From assembly GCA_002369135.1 (NCBI GenBank), contig DFEY01000003.1, forward strand, positions 518,338 through 582,337: a stretch of DNA of 64,000 nucleotides, written 5' to 3'. Source of the DNA: Lachnospira sp. UBA3790 (GTDB lineage Bacteria; Bacillota; Clostridia; Lachnospirales; Lachnospiraceae). Positions 21,484 through 31,510 of the stretch are shown piece by piece (positions within the stretch are counted from its first letter, which is position 1; each line of letters begins with the position of its first letter). The notes beneath the pieces are model-generated. The model saw only the letters and a program-made list of their open reading frames with translations. It made no database searches and had not been told where the DNA came from. The translations under genes were made by a program, and so were the position numbers.

Positions 21484-24312
21484 TTAATCTTGTACTCCGT
21501 CACTTGAACTTTCTGTCTTAACTCGTTTGCTAATGTCTTTATTATCAATCTCACCATAGTAATATTGAATTACATTCTTAGCCAATTCAGCTGAATCGTG
21601 AGATGAATTACCGTATGGAATCACAGCCGTACATGTAATCTTTGGTTTTTTATATGGAGCGAATGCGACAAACAATGCGTGGTCATTTCTTTTTTTATTT
21701 TCTTGGGCTGTACCTGACTTACCAGCAATCTTAATCTTTGTATCTTTAAAGTACTTGGTTACGGTACCATCAGTAATAACCTTTCTCATTCCACGACTAA
21801 TAGCATCCCAAGTAGATATTTGTCCGCCAACTTTGTTTTTGCTTACTGCTTTATTCTTTTCAACAGTCTTTCCATTTGACGAAGCAATTTTATTAATTAG
21901 TGATAATTTATAATTTGTTCCGCCATTAGCAAGTGTTGAAATATATCTAGATAATTGAACTGGAGCATATGCATGACTACCCTGTCCAATAGCTGAGTGA
22001 ACAGATGATTCTGTTGAAAAATGAGGTTTTGACTCAGTAATCTCAACACCTGATTTTGTATTTAAACCAAGTTTAGTTGCATACTTTTCAAGTTTATCTA
22101 GACCTATTGTACTGTCATATTTACCATTCACCTTACCTAATCTATAACCCATTTCAAAGAAGAAATAGTTACATGATTGTGCTATAGCCTCAACTATATT
22201 AATCTTTCCGTGAACATGAGGATAATACCAACACTTAGGCGATGGTTTAATTTTCTTAAACTTACCTTTAGCGTTTATGACTTCAGTCGTTCCAACTTTT
22301 TCATTTTCTAGTGCGGTAAATGAAGTAACCATCTTAAATGTAGAACCAGGGGCTGTTAAACCTTGAGTAGCTCTGTTGTATAGTGGGTCAGACTGGTCAT
22401 CTACTAATTTTGCCCAATAATCTGGATCAACCGAACCTGACAACATATTATTATCATAACTTGGGTAAGTAACTAATGCTTTCACTTGTCCATTATTAGG
22501 GTCAGTCACTACTACTGAACCTGAACATGGATCAAGAGCGATTTGAGCAGGTGTGATTTTCAACTCTTTTATCTGTTTTTTAATGAATCTGTACGCAACA
22601 TATGAATCATGAGATTGCAATCTATGGTACATAGTCTTATTCATATCAAAAACACCTTGATCATAAAGAAGCAATAAAATTTCACATGCATTAATAGTAT
22701 TATCTGCAACTCTGTACTGAATTACTTTTTTGCCAAACGTTTCATCTTTCCTAAATGTATTTATTATGTATTCTACTATCGTATCAAATGTTTCTTCAGT
22801 AGATAAATACTCTTGATTTACTTTAAGAGCTTCTATGTTTATCCAATTCTGTCTGATGGCTTCATGTAAGAAGACATTGGTAGATGTCTTACCTGCAATA
22901 TATTTCTGATAAACTTTGTTTTCTGTATCAATACTTGCCGTCAAAAGAACTCCGTTATTCTTTAACATATCATAAATATAGTCATTGTAGTCTTGGAATT
23001 CTTTATTCAAATCATTGTATTTAGTAGAATGACTATTATTAAGTTGTTTTTCTAGTTTCTTTAGAGCCTTTTCAAGCGATGTTTCGTACTCTTTAAATAA
23101 CTCTTTCTCATTTTTGCTTGATTTAGAGTCAATAGTTGGAATAGAAACTACATTGTTTGTTATAAGCTGTGAAATAACTTTCTTCGCTGGAATAAGTTTT
23201 ATCTTACTATCGTTATCATCATCTTCAGGTTCTTTTACATCGTGATTAACAATCTCCGACAAAAGTATTGAAGCTATCTTTTTTTCTAACAATTTGTAAG
23301 CAGATTTTTGAAGCTTACTATCAATTGATAAATATACGTCGTTTCCAGCAGTACTATCTTTTTTAGAAATTGTACTAAGCACTTTACCTGTACTATCAAC
23401 GAATATTTTTTCTTCCCCTCTTTTACCTTGCAATTCTTTTTCTTCAGCAGCCTCTATACCAGCTTTACCGATAGTATCAGAAGCAACATAATCATTACCT
23501 TTTTCATTCTCTGCTTCCAATTCTTCAGTTGAAATAGTACCTGTATAACCTATGATAGGCGCATAGTAAGTACTATCTTTATAGCGACGGATATTTCTCT
23601 CTTCTACTCCTACGCCAGGAATTTCCGCCTTATTCTCATTAATAGCAACCATTGTTTCGTTACTAATATTTTTAGATATAACAACAGAAACATACTTCTG
23701 ATATGAATTCAAGTAAACGTTATATCTAATAGACATCACCTTAAATAGCATATCGAAGTCTTCGTAGTCAGGTATCTCAAACAAATCGTTTTTCAAATAA
23801 TAAAACATCTGAGGCGGCGTCGCCAAAGAATAATCCACACCATCTCTAACTGGGTCTTCGCCAAATAAGTTTCTAATAAACAATTTCTTTTGAGAGTCAG
23901 AAGTAAAATTATATTTTAAGTTTCCATTTCTGTCTTTAACAATTGGGAAATCTACTATAATTTTGTCTCCACAGTTTTCAATAATTTTAATTGCTTTATC
24001 AGCTATTTTATTAAGTTTCTTATTTTTATTATCATCTGATTCAATAGTGTCCTCAAATGTAGCAACATAAGCTAATGAATCATATGCCAAAAGTTTTCCG
24101 TTGCAGTCGTAAATATTACCTCTAGTTCCGGGAGAATAAATAGTTTTTTCTGCTTTTTGTATATATGTACTCATATAATAATTTTCGTTTACTATTTGAA
24201 GATCAAAGATTCTAAAAATTAGCGTAGCAAATAATGCCACTACTAGTAGCATTACAATAAATATTCTTGATTTAAGAATTTTTATAATATTGTATAAAAA
24301 ATCACTTATCAA
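21484..24312 (-). CDS. mrdA: class B penicillin-binding protein 2, with large insertion
   Basis: A 942-residue transpeptidase, much longer than the usual 600-700. It has a membrane anchor at about 17-35, RGNIYDCNGKLLAYD at about 64-78, and a PBP dimerisation domain to about 340. A non-typical insertion follows at about 345-595 (charged, partly coiled-coil-like with Lys/Glu repeats). The catalytic domain then has SxxK Ser657-Lys660 (APGSTFK), SxN Ser713-Asn715 and KSG at 865-867. It cross-links side-wall peptidoglycan with RodA and MreBCD. The start overlaps the end of mreD by 11 bases. Confidence 0.92.
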   Translation of the reverse strand: MISDFLYNIIKILKSRIFIVMLLVVALFATLIFRIFDLQIVNENYYMSTYIQKAEKTIYSPGTRGNIYDCNGKLLAYDSLAYVATFEDTIESDDNKNKKLNKIADKAIKIIENCGDKIIVDFPIVKDRNGNLKYNFTSDSQKKLFIRNLFGEDPVRDGVDYSLATPPQMFYYLKNDLFEIPDYEDFDMLFKVMSIRYNVYLNSYQKYVSVVISKNISNETMVAINENKAEIPGVGVEERNIRRYKDSTYYAPIIGYTGTISTEELEAENEKGNDYVASDTIGKAGIEAAEEKELQGKRGEEKIFVDSTGKVLSTISKKDSTAGNDVYLSIDSKLQKSAYKLLEKKIASILLSEIVNHDVKEPEDDDNDSKIKLIPAKKVISQLITNNVVSIPTIDSKSSKNEKELFKEYETSLEKALKKLEKQLNNSHSTKYNDLNKEFQDYNDYIYDMLKNNGVLLTASIDTENKVYQKYIAGKTSTNVFLHEAIRQNWINIEALKVNQEYLSTEETFDTIVEYIINTFRKDETFGKKVIQYRVADNTINACEILLLLYDQGVFDMNKTMYHRLQSHDSYVAYRFIKKQIKELKITPAQIALDPCSGSVVVTDPNNGQVKALVTYPSYDNNMLSGSVDPDYWAKLVDDQSDPLYNRATQGLTAPGSTFKMVTSFTALENEKVGTTEVINAKGKFKKIKPSPKCWYYPHVHGKINIVEAIAQSCNYFFFEMGYRLGKVNGKYDSTIGLDKLEKYATKLGLNTKSGVEITESKPHFSTESSVHSAIGQGSHAYAPVQLSRYISTLANGGTNYKLSLINKIASSNGKTVEKNKAVSKNKVGGQISTWDAISRGMRKVITDGTVTKYFKDTKIKIAGKSGTAQENKKRNDHALFVAFAPYKKPKITCTAVIPYGNSSHDSAELAKNVIQYYYGEIDNKDISKRVKTESSSDGVQD

Positions 24313-24835
24313 AACTTAGAGCCCTCTCATCATCATTCATAAATACTTTTTCATTTAATATATAGAACAACTTAAATGTTAAGAACATAATGAAAGTTGT
24401 TATAATCATCTCTGGGAAAATTCTATTCCAAAAATAATATGGAAAATCTTGTTTGTTTCTCAATAAGAATCTAAAAATATAAACTGATAAATTGTAAACA
24501 AAATCATTAGCAAAAACTAACAACAAAGGCATCAATACATTCTCACTGTAAAAGAGTCTCTTCAATTTACCACTGAAGAAACCACAAATCATATATAGAA
24601 ATGCATATAGACCTACAATATCACCATATTCTAAATCTACTAAAAGACCACAGAATAATCCGATTAGGCAACCATAGTTAGAGCCACGCATAAAACCAAA
24701 TATACATACAACAATAAGCAGTAAGTTTGGCGTAGGAACTATATCGCTATTAAGTTTTGACCAAGTCGATTGAATTATAAAAGCAACAATAACTATCGCA
24801 ATTACTACAACCAACTTAATTATCTTTTTCTTCAT
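24302..24835 (-). CDS. mreD: rod shape-determining protein MreD
   Basis: A 177-residue membrane protein with about five hydrophobic segments and the MreD-type motifs PNLLLIVVCIFGFMRGSNYG and GLFCGLLVDLEYGDIVGLYA. MreD is part of the elongasome linking MreB to PBP2/RodA. It overlaps mrdA by 11 bases and lies 2 bases from mreC, so the three are surely co-translated. Confidence 0.92.
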   Translation of the reverse strand: MKKKIIKLVVVIAIVIVAFIIQSTWSKLNSDIVPTPNLLLIVVCIFGFMRGSNYGCLIGLFCGLLVDLEYGDIVGLYAFLYMICGFFSGKLKRLFYSENVLMPLLLVFANDFVYNLSVYIFRFLLRNKQDFPYYFWNRIFPEMIITTFIMFLTFKLFYILNEKVFMNDDERALSFDK

Positions 24836-24837
24836 AA

Positions 24838-25689
24838 TTAATCCTTGAGTTCGTCTTTAGTCGTCTTAATTACTAGCACTTCATTGATGTGTTGGAAATC
24901 AACCACTGGAATAATTGTTCCAGATTTAGTAAGTTTGTTTGAATCCTTCTTAACACTATTCAAGTATCCAACCAAAATACCAGGAACAAACTTATCACTA
25001 ATCTGAGATGTTGCCACCATATCACCTTCTGATACTTTTGCAGAAGAATTAATACCAGTGATATTCATGACACCATCATCCATAAGTTTTAGATCTCCAC
25101 TGACAATACCAGTGTCTGATGTACTTGCAAAAGAAACAGAAACACTACTCTCATCATCGATAATAGATCTAACTTTTGCATAATTTTTGCCAACGTCAAA
25201 GACAATACCAACTAGTCCACCATCACTAATAACATTCATATCTTTTTTGATGCCGTCATTGCTGCCTCGGTTAATAGTGAATATATTAAACCAGTTACCA
25301 GTATCTTTACCAATAACTTGAGCCCCAATCTTTTTATACTCTGAGTAATCTTTGTCTAATGAATATAGATTTCTCAATCTAGTTAACTCATATTTGTTTT
25401 GTGAAAGCAAACTATTCTCTGCAACCAAATCAGCATTTTTCTTTTTCAACTTAGCATTATCATTTTTAAGCTTTCTGATTGATTTTAGAAGATCAGCTTT
25501 ACTGTTAAACCATGAACCAATGGCATTCACTCCGTTTTGTAGAGGCACTACTGTGTAACTTACAACTGTTTTTGCAGGCGCAAAAAAACTGCTAACTGTA
25601 ACTGAAACAATTAAGCAAGATACGCAAAGCATTGTAAGAATAAACAATAGCACTTTTGAATTCATTTTACGATTAGATTGTCTTTTCAT
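24838..25689 (-). CDS. mreC: rod shape-determining protein MreC
   Basis: A 283-residue protein with an N-terminal membrane helix (about 12-35), a coiled-coil segment (about 62-108, rich in Lys/Asn/Leu) and the double beta-barrel domain with VIGKDTGNWFNIFTINRGSNDGI and SDGGLVGIV. MreC scaffolds elongation enzymes outside the membrane. It lies between mreB and mreD in the standard order. Confidence 0.94.
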   Translation of the reverse strand: MKRQSNRKMNSKVLLFILTMLCVSCLIVSVTVSSFFAPAKTVVSYTVVPLQNGVNAIGSWFNSKADLLKSIRKLKNDNAKLKKKNADLVAENSLLSQNKYELTRLRNLYSLDKDYSEYKKIGAQVIGKDTGNWFNIFTINRGSNDGIKKDMNVISDGGLVGIVFDVGKNYAKVRSIIDDESSVSVSFASTSDTGIVSGDLKLMDDGVMNITGINSSAKVSEGDMVATSQISDKFVPGILVGYLNSVKKDSNKLTKSGTIIPVVDFQHINEVLVIKTTKDELKD

Positions 25690-25716
25690 AATTTTAATCC
25701 TTATAATAATTTGAAC

Positions 25717-26751
25717 TTAGAAAGAACTCTCTCTTGGTTCATACATCAAATCTTTAAATTTATTGTCTGAAACTATCATAGATAATCCACGAATTACTGT
25801 TTGGTCAGGATTCTTAACTGTATTAACTTTCAAATCAATATTTTCTTCAATGTACTGATCCAAGTTTTTAATAGCAGCCGACCCGCCAGTTATATAAATT
25901 CCGATATCCAAAATGTCTTCTTGTAATTCAGGTGGTGTACGTTCTAAAAGATTTTGAATAGACTCATTTAAATCTTCAAAGAAAGTTTCAATCGCCTGAT
26001 AAACAGTATCTTTTGAAATAGCCCTCTCCGAAGGAAGTCCAGTGATAGCATTCCTGCCGTAGACATAGATTAAATCATCTTCGTTATCTTCTTCTGATTC
26101 TTCATACATGGCATCCGCCAAAGCAATTTTTATTTTTTCAGCGGTTTTAAGTCCGATATAAATGTTATATCTTTTCTTAACTACTTCTACTATTAATTCA
26201 TCAATCTTGTTTCCACCAAGTTCAATCATCTTACTGATAACAATTCCGCCATTTGAAATGACTGAAATCTCTGTAGTATCAGCACCAATATTAACAATCA
26301 TATTTCCTCTTGAACTTGTCATATCAATTCCAAGACCAACAGCGTCCGCCAAAGGTTTCTCAACAATCTTAATTTCTCTAGCTTTAACATTTGATTTGAA
26401 AACAACATCATAAAAAGCCTTCTGCTGTACTTCTGTGATGTCGGCTGGAACTGCCACACAAAATCTTCCAAGTTTGCCACCTCTTGGTCCAAGCAACTTT
26501 TTATAAAACATTTCAAACAATGTCATCATGTTGCTGAGGTCTGCAATAACACCTGCTTTAATAGGGAAATCAACCGCTATATTATCAGGATTCTTTTCGT
26601 ACATCTCAAAGGCTTCATCACCAAAAGCTAAAACTTCAGTTTTATCTTTTATCGCAATTATATTTTTTTCTGTAGTAATTGTTTTTGAAATACCGTTATA
26701 AATCTTTATATTGTTTGTTCCAAAATCAATTCCAAATACGCTTAGAGCCAT
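25717..26751 (-). CDS. mreB: MreB-family actin-like protein
   Basis: A 344-residue actin-like ATPase with phosphate 1 FGIDFGTNNIKIY, connect 1 and phosphate 2 (MIVNIGADTTEISVIS) and the adenosine motif IGIYITGGSAAIKNLDQY. MreB filaments direct side-wall synthesis. It is downstream of radC and upstream of mreC, and an ATG with GGAAGAG upstream starts the gene. Confidence 0.94.
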   Translation of the reverse strand: MALSVFGIDFGTNNIKIYNGISKTITTEKNIIAIKDKTEVLAFGDEAFEMYEKNPDNIAVDFPIKAGVIADLSNMMTLFEMFYKKLLGPRGGKLGRFCVAVPADITEVQQKAFYDVVFKSNVKAREIKIVEKPLADAVGLGIDMTSSRGNMIVNIGADTTEISVISNGGIVISKMIELGGNKIDELIVEVVKKRYNIYIGLKTAEKIKIALADAMYEESEEDNEDDLIYVYGRNAITGLPSERAISKDTVYQAIETFFEDLNESIQNLLERTPPELQEDILDIGIYITGGSAAIKNLDQYIEENIDLKVNTVKNPDQTVIRGLSMIVSDNKFKDLMYEPRESSF

Positions 26752-26766
26752 AACTCTTCCTTTCGA

Positions 26767-27453
26767 TTAAAAGCTTATATTAGATTCAATAAAACTTGTG
26801 TAACACCTATCGCCGATAATTATGTGATCGAGCAATGAAATTCCAATTAATTCACAAGCTTTATTAAGTTTCTTCGTCGAAGAAATATCAGCCGCACTAG
26901 GCTGTGGATCACCACTTGGGTGATTGTGTAACAATATTATATTTACAGCATCACACTTTAGCGCTTCCACTAGTATTTCTCTGTTACACATAAATGATTG
27001 ATTGATGCTTCCTTTAGAAATCACAATGTCTTTAATCATATTGCATTTCGAATCAACAAAAATAGCAACCAACTGTTCTTGTTCTAAATGCCTCATCTGC
27101 TCCATGTAGTAATTTGCAATACTGGAAGGAACATTCATCTTCAAATTAAGAGAAGCCCTCTCTAAAGATATCCTTCGGGCCAGTTCCCCGATGCAAAGAA
27201 TTTGAACTGCCTTAGCATTTCCAACTCCCTTAATCTTTAGCAACTCTTCTTTTGTAAGATGCATAATCGACAAAATGTTCTTTGACGCATCCGACCTTAT
27301 GATGTTATTTGCTAAATCATATGCGCTTATTCCATTAGTGCCAGTTCGCAAAATTGCTGATAAAAGTTCAGCATCCGACAAATGGTTTGCGCCGTATTTC
27401 AAGCACTTTTCATAGGGTCTTTCAACTTCTGGTAAATCTTTAATTCTATTCAT
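26767..27453 (-). CDS. radC: RadC/DUF2466 JAB-domain protein
   Basis: A 228-residue protein with an N-terminal helix-hairpin-helix part (MHLTKEELLKIKGVGNAKAV) and a JAB1/MPN metalloprotease-like domain containing the zinc motif HNHPSGDPQPSAAD. The historical repair role of RadC is not supported by genetics; the true function is unknown. The start at 27453 follows GGAGG at 27459-27463, better than the TTG at 27474. RadC upstream of mreB is a well-known Firmicutes arrangement. Confidence 0.93.
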   Translation of the reverse strand: MNRIKDLPEVERPYEKCLKYGANHLSDAELLSAILRTGTNGISAYDLANNIIRSDASKNILSIMHLTKEELLKIKGVGNAKAVQILCIGELARRISLERASLNLKMNVPSSIANYYMEQMRHLEQEQLVAIFVDSKCNMIKDIVISKGSINQSFMCNREILVEALKCDAVNIILLHNHPSGDPQPSAADISSTKKLNKACELIGISLLDHIIIGDRCYTSFIESNISF

Positions 27454-27489
27454 TTGAACCTCCACTCTCTCCAAGCAAAGGCTCCTAGT

Positions 27490-27518
27490 ATTTTACCACA
27501 TTTTTAGAGTGATATTAA
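27490..27518 (-). promoter_or_regulatory. promoter for the radC-mre operon
   Basis: - strand TTAATA (27518-27513), a 17-base spacer, TAAAAT (27495-27490) with TGG just upstream. The -35 lies inside the tail of the preceding gene. The bases TGGTAAAATACTAG are also found in the phoH promoter. Confidence 0.6.
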
Positions 27519-28787
27519 CCCCAAATCCACTAGGTTTTGGAACGCTTTTGTGATTCCTAATTTAGCATGCGGGAATGTTAATCCACCTTGGAAATATACG
27601 GCAAATGGCGGTTTCATTGGGCCATCTGCACTCAATTCTATACTTGAACCTTGAATAAATGCTCCTGCCGCCATAATGACCTCAGAATCATATCCTGGCA
27701 TGCCCCAAGGCTCAGGTGTAAGGTGCGAATCAACAGCCGCTGCTTGCTGAATTCCTTTACAGAAAGCTACCAAGCATGTTGGTTCATTAAACTCAATAGA
27801 TTGTATAATATCAGCTCTTTTTACATCCTTTTCAGGGTTTAATTTAAACCCATATCCGTCAAATAGGTATGATGCAAATATTGCTCCCTTTAGCGCGGAC
27901 GCTGTAACAGTTGGAGCCATAAATAGCCCTTGATACAAAGAAGAGATAACTCCCAAGTTTGCACCTACTTCTTTGCCTAAACCGGGTGAAGTAAGCTTAT
28001 ATGAGCATCTCTCAATGCATTCTTTAGTACCACAAATATATCCACCTATTGGAGCGAGTCCTCCGCCAGGATTCTTTATAAGTGAACCCACTACCATATC
28101 TGCGCCAAATTCCGAAGGCTCTTTAGTCTCCACAAACTCGCCATAACAGTTATCAACCATTATGATGATGTCTTTGTTTATATCTTTAATAAACTTAATA
28201 GCCTCACCAATCTTATCCACACTGAGCGAAGGTCTAGTATCATATCCACTTGATCTTTGAATCGCAATCAATTTAACATCGTCAGTTATAGCATCTTTTA
28301 TTCCGTCAAAGTCAAAGTCACCTTCAGCTGTTAAATCAACTTGTCCATATGTGACTCCGTATTCAGCCAAACTAGAAACGTTCTTTCTAATACCAATAAC
28401 TTCATCCATGGTGTCATATGGTTTACCAGACACATAAAGCATCTTATCACCTGGATAAAGGTTGGCAGATAGCGCTAAAGTAATGGCATGTGTACCACTA
28501 ACTATTTGAGGACGAACTAATGCATCTTCTGTACAAAATACATCTGCATAAACTTCTTCCAAAGTGTCTCGTCCTAAATCGTTATAACCGTATCCAGTGG
28601 TTGCAACAAAATGAGCTTCAGAAATTTTATGATTCTGAAACGCTTTAATTACTTTCAATTGATTGTACTCTGCTATTTTGTCTATTCTGTGAAAATCTTC
28701 AGACAATTGTGATAAGACATCTTCTGCCTTATCATATACTTCTTTAGATATTCCTAGACTTTCATATTGTTTCTTTAATTCTTCCAT
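27504..28787 (-). CDS. methionine gamma-lyase family / aluminium-resistance-type PLP protein (YnbB-like)
   Basis: A 427-residue fold-type I PLP enzyme. It has an N-terminal helical region, ATTGYGYNDLGRDTLE, the substrate-loop segment PQIVSGTHAITLAL, and the PLP-lysine context GSLIKNPGGGLAPIGGYI. The family is annotated variously as methionine gamma-lyase, cystathionine beta-lyase-like or aluminium resistance protein; its physiological reaction is uncertain. The B. subtilis homologue ynbB sits near miaA, as does this gene. It overlaps miaA by 13 bases and is followed by the radC promoter. Confidence 0.85.
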   Translation of the reverse strand: MEELKKQYESLGISKEVYDKAEDVLSQLSEDFHRIDKIAEYNQLKVIKAFQNHKISEAHFVATTGYGYNDLGRDTLEEVYADVFCTEDALVRPQIVSGTHAITLALSANLYPGDKMLYVSGKPYDTMDEVIGIRKNVSSLAEYGVTYGQVDLTAEGDFDFDGIKDAITDDVKLIAIQRSSGYDTRPSLSVDKIGEAIKFIKDINKDIIIMVDNCYGEFVETKEPSEFGADMVVGSLIKNPGGGLAPIGGYICGTKECIERCSYKLTSPGLGKEVGANLGVISSLYQGLFMAPTVTASALKGAIFASYLFDGYGFKLNPEKDVKRADIIQSIEFNEPTCLVAFCKGIQQAAAVDSHLTPEPWGMPGYDSEVIMAAGAFIQGSSIELSADGPMKPPFAVYFQGGLTFPHAKLGITKAFQNLVDLGLISL

Positions 28788-29713
28788 ATACCTTTATCTT
28801 CCAAATCTTTAAGCATAAATGTTAATACTTTATCAACATCTCTATCAAAATCTCTATAATCAATCATTTGCACAACCTTCTCACGTCTAAACCAAGTAAG
28901 TTGTCTCTTAGCAAAATGACGAGTATTTTTCTTAATTAATTCCTTTGTTTCCTCTAAAGACAAATTTCCATTTAAATAATCTAAAACTTCTTTGTATCCA
29001 ATGCCCTGCATACTTTGATTTGAATTATTAAGTCCCAAACCTTTAACTTCATCTACCAAGCCTTTATCAAACATCAAATCAACTCTTTTGTTAATTCGAT
29101 CATACAAAACATCTCGGTCATCATTAAGAACATAATATGCAAAGTTATATGGCGATTCGTTTTCTTTTTGCTCGGCATTATGTTTCGACAAAGGAATATT
29201 GTTTTCATGATAAAACTCCAATGCCCTAATAACTCTTTTTAAATTGTTTGGATGAATGCCAGCGGCATATTCTGGGTCAACTTCCTCTAGCATTTCGTGA
29301 ACATATTTGTTGCCATTAATCTTTGCAAGTTCTTCTAACTCTTTTCTATATTCCATATCCACTTCAGTTTCTTCAAAATCAACATCATATAAAACTGATT
29401 GAATATAAAAACCTGTTCCACCAACTATAATAGGAGCTTTTCCCTTGGCGTAAATTTCTTCTATCGCTTCTTCTGCCATCTGTTTAAAAGTGTAAATATC
29501 AAAGTCGTCAGTTGGTTCTAAAACATCAATCAAGTAATGTTTAACGCCATCCATCTCATCTTCAGTGATCTTGGCAGAACCTATATCTAAACCCTTATAA
29601 ACTTGAATAGAATCTGCGCTAATAATCTCGCCGTTTATTTCTTTGGCAAGCTTAATTGAAATATCAGTTTTTCCTACGGCTGTTGGGCCAGTAATTACAA
29701 CTAAATTTTTCAT
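28775..29713 (-). CDS. miaA: tRNA dimethylallyltransferase MiaA
   Basis: A 312-residue enzyme with GPTAVGKTD nucleotide-binding loop, SADSIQVYKGLDIGSAK, and a C-terminal RHFAKRQLTWFRRE signature. It adds the isopentenyl group to A37 of tRNAs reading U-starting codons, the substrate for MiaB encoded nearby. The start overlaps the mutL stop by one base (TAATG). Confidence 0.96.
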   Translation of the reverse strand: MKNLVVITGPTAVGKTDISIKLAKEINGEIISADSIQVYKGLDIGSAKITEDEMDGVKHYLIDVLEPTDDFDIYTFKQMAEEAIEEIYAKGKAPIIVGGTGFYIQSVLYDVDFEETEVDMEYRKELEELAKINGNKYVHEMLEEVDPEYAAGIHPNNLKRVIRALEFYHENNIPLSKHNAEQKENESPYNFAYYVLNDDRDVLYDRINKRVDLMFDKGLVDEVKGLGLNNSNQSMQGIGYKEVLDYLNGNLSLEETKELIKKNTRHFAKRQLTWFRREKVVQMIDYRDFDRDVDKVLTFMLKDLEDKGIWKN

Positions 29714-31509
29714 TACACAATTCTCTTAAACTTCTTTTCTAATTCCTCTTTTGACATTTTGATAATAGTTGGTCTTCCGTGAGGACAATTGTATGGATTT
29801 TCACAACTTAACAATTCGTCTATCAATGCATCAGCTTCGGCAAAGGATATTTTAGTATTACCTTTAATAGACGCCTTACAAGACATAGATGCAATTTTTT
29901 CAGTGACAATATTTGGAACCATACTTCCAATCTCTGATGTGAAGTTATCAATAATATTCATCAAAACATCTTCACTGTCTAATGTGTATAGTTCACTTGG
30001 AACTGCGCGGACTGCAAAGTCTGTTCCCTGGAATGGTTCAATAACAAAACCAATTTCATTGAAGTTATCTAAATACTGCTCTACTATATTTGCATCCTTC
30101 ATAGAAAGATTCAAAATGATTGGCTGAGTAAGTGTCTGGGAAGCAATATCATTGTTCTCAAATCTCTTCATCAATCTTTCAAAGTTAACTTTCTCGTGAG
30201 CTGCGTGTTGATCAATAATATACATTTCATCTTCATATTCAACTATCCAATAAGTCTCAAAAACCTGACCAATGATTTTGTGTTTAGATCTAGCTTCTTC
30301 AGATAGAAAGTCATAAGACATTTGCTCATGAACTTCTTCCTGTTTTGGTTTTTCAATGTTTGTATAGTCGACATTTTTAGGCTTAGAAACATTGTTTGTT
30401 TTTTCTGGAACTACTTCTGGTTTTTCTTCAACTTTATTTCTTTTAGTCTCAAATGGTTCAGGCTTTCTGTCTATTTTCTTCTCAGTCTTCTTTTCATCAT
30501 CTAGCTTTGCCTCAACAATATTAGGCTTTTCTATTAAAGCTTCTTTAACGGTCTCTACTATAGCCGGATATATCTCTGAAGCATTACTAATTCTTAGTTC
30601 CATCTTCGAAGGATGCACGTTAACATCAATGAACTTGTTATCGATAGCAAAGTTAACTACGGTAAATGGATACTTGTGTTGCATCAAAATAAATTTGTAT
30701 CCTTCTTCTATGGCTTTCGAAATGATATCGCTCTTAATATATCTACCATTTATAAAATAGTTTTCGTTGGAACGATTTCCTTTTGAGATAATTGCTTTTC
30801 CAAGAAAACCAGTCATCTCAATATTTTTATCTTTGTAATTTACTTCTACTAGATTATCTGTGACTTCTTTACCGTAGATCGCATAGATAGTATCTTTTAA
30901 GTTTCCATTACCTGGAGTGTAAATTCTAGTCTTTCCATTATTGATAAAAGTAAAACTAATCTCAGGATGCGATAAAGCAATCTTTTCAATAATCTCAGAA
31001 ATGTAACCCGATTCAGTACTTGCAGTTTTCAAGAATTTTCTACGCGCTGGAGTATTAAAGAAAATATTTCTAACGATAAATGTTGTGCCATCTGGTGCAC
31101 CAATCTCTTCAAAACCAATTTCTTCGTCGCCCTCTATTCTGTATCTGAATCCAGTCATAGATTCTTTGGTTTTAGTAATAAGTTCAACCTGGCATACTGC
31201 AGCAATACTAGATAGCGCTTCACCTCTAAATCCAAGCGAATGAATAGATGCTAGATCAATAGTGTCTTTAATCTTACTAGTAGAATGTCTTTCAAAAGCA
31301 ATCTTAATATCACTCTCGTCTATTCCATCTCCGTTGTCAGTAATTCTTATAAGCGAAATACCACCATCTTTTATTTCAATTGAAATATTAGTGGCGTTAG
31401 CATCAATACTATTTTCTACAAGCTCTTTAACAATAGATGAAGGTCTATCAATAACTTCACCCGCAGCAATATGATTTATTGTGTTTTGATCTAACTTAAT
31501 TATGTTCAT
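29713..31509 (-). CDS. mutL: DNA mismatch repair protein MutL (nicking type)
   Basis: A 598-residue MutL. The GHKL ATPase has NSIDANATN, DNGDGI and GFRGEAL; a charged linker covers about 320-395. The C-terminal endonuclease domain has DQHAAHEKVNFE, SCKASIKG and CPHGRPT, the metal-binding triad found in Mut systems without MutH. It is expected to nick the new strand after MutS recognition. It lies one base behind mutS. Confidence 0.96.
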   Translation of the reverse strand: MNIIKLDQNTINHIAAGEVIDRPSSIVKELVENSIDANATNISIEIKDGGISLIRITDNGDGIDESDIKIAFERHSTSKIKDTIDLASIHSLGFRGEALSSIAAVCQVELITKTKESMTGFRYRIEGDEEIGFEEIGAPDGTTFIVRNIFFNTPARRKFLKTASTESGYISEIIEKIALSHPEISFTFINNGKTRIYTPGNGNLKDTIYAIYGKEVTDNLVEVNYKDKNIEMTGFLGKAIISKGNRSNENYFINGRYIKSDIISKAIEEGYKFILMQHKYPFTVVNFAIDNKFIDVNVHPSKMELRISNASEIYPAIVETVKEALIEKPNIVEAKLDDEKKTEKKIDRKPEPFETKRNKVEEKPEVVPEKTNNVSKPKNVDYTNIEKPKQEEVHEQMSYDFLSEEARSKHKIIGQVFETYWIVEYEDEMYIIDQHAAHEKVNFERLMKRFENNDIASQTLTQPIILNLSMKDANIVEQYLDNFNEIGFVIEPFQGTDFAVRAVPSELYTLDSEDVLMNIIDNFTSEIGSMVPNIVTEKIASMSCKASIKGNTKISFAEADALIDELLSCENPYNCPHGRPTIIKMSKEELEKKFKRIV

Positions 31510-31510
31510 A

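Noticed and set aside
30322..30760. Phe/Leu-rich open frames opposite mutL
   Set aside because: They are antisense shadows of the Lys/Glu-rich MutL linker, with no start signals.
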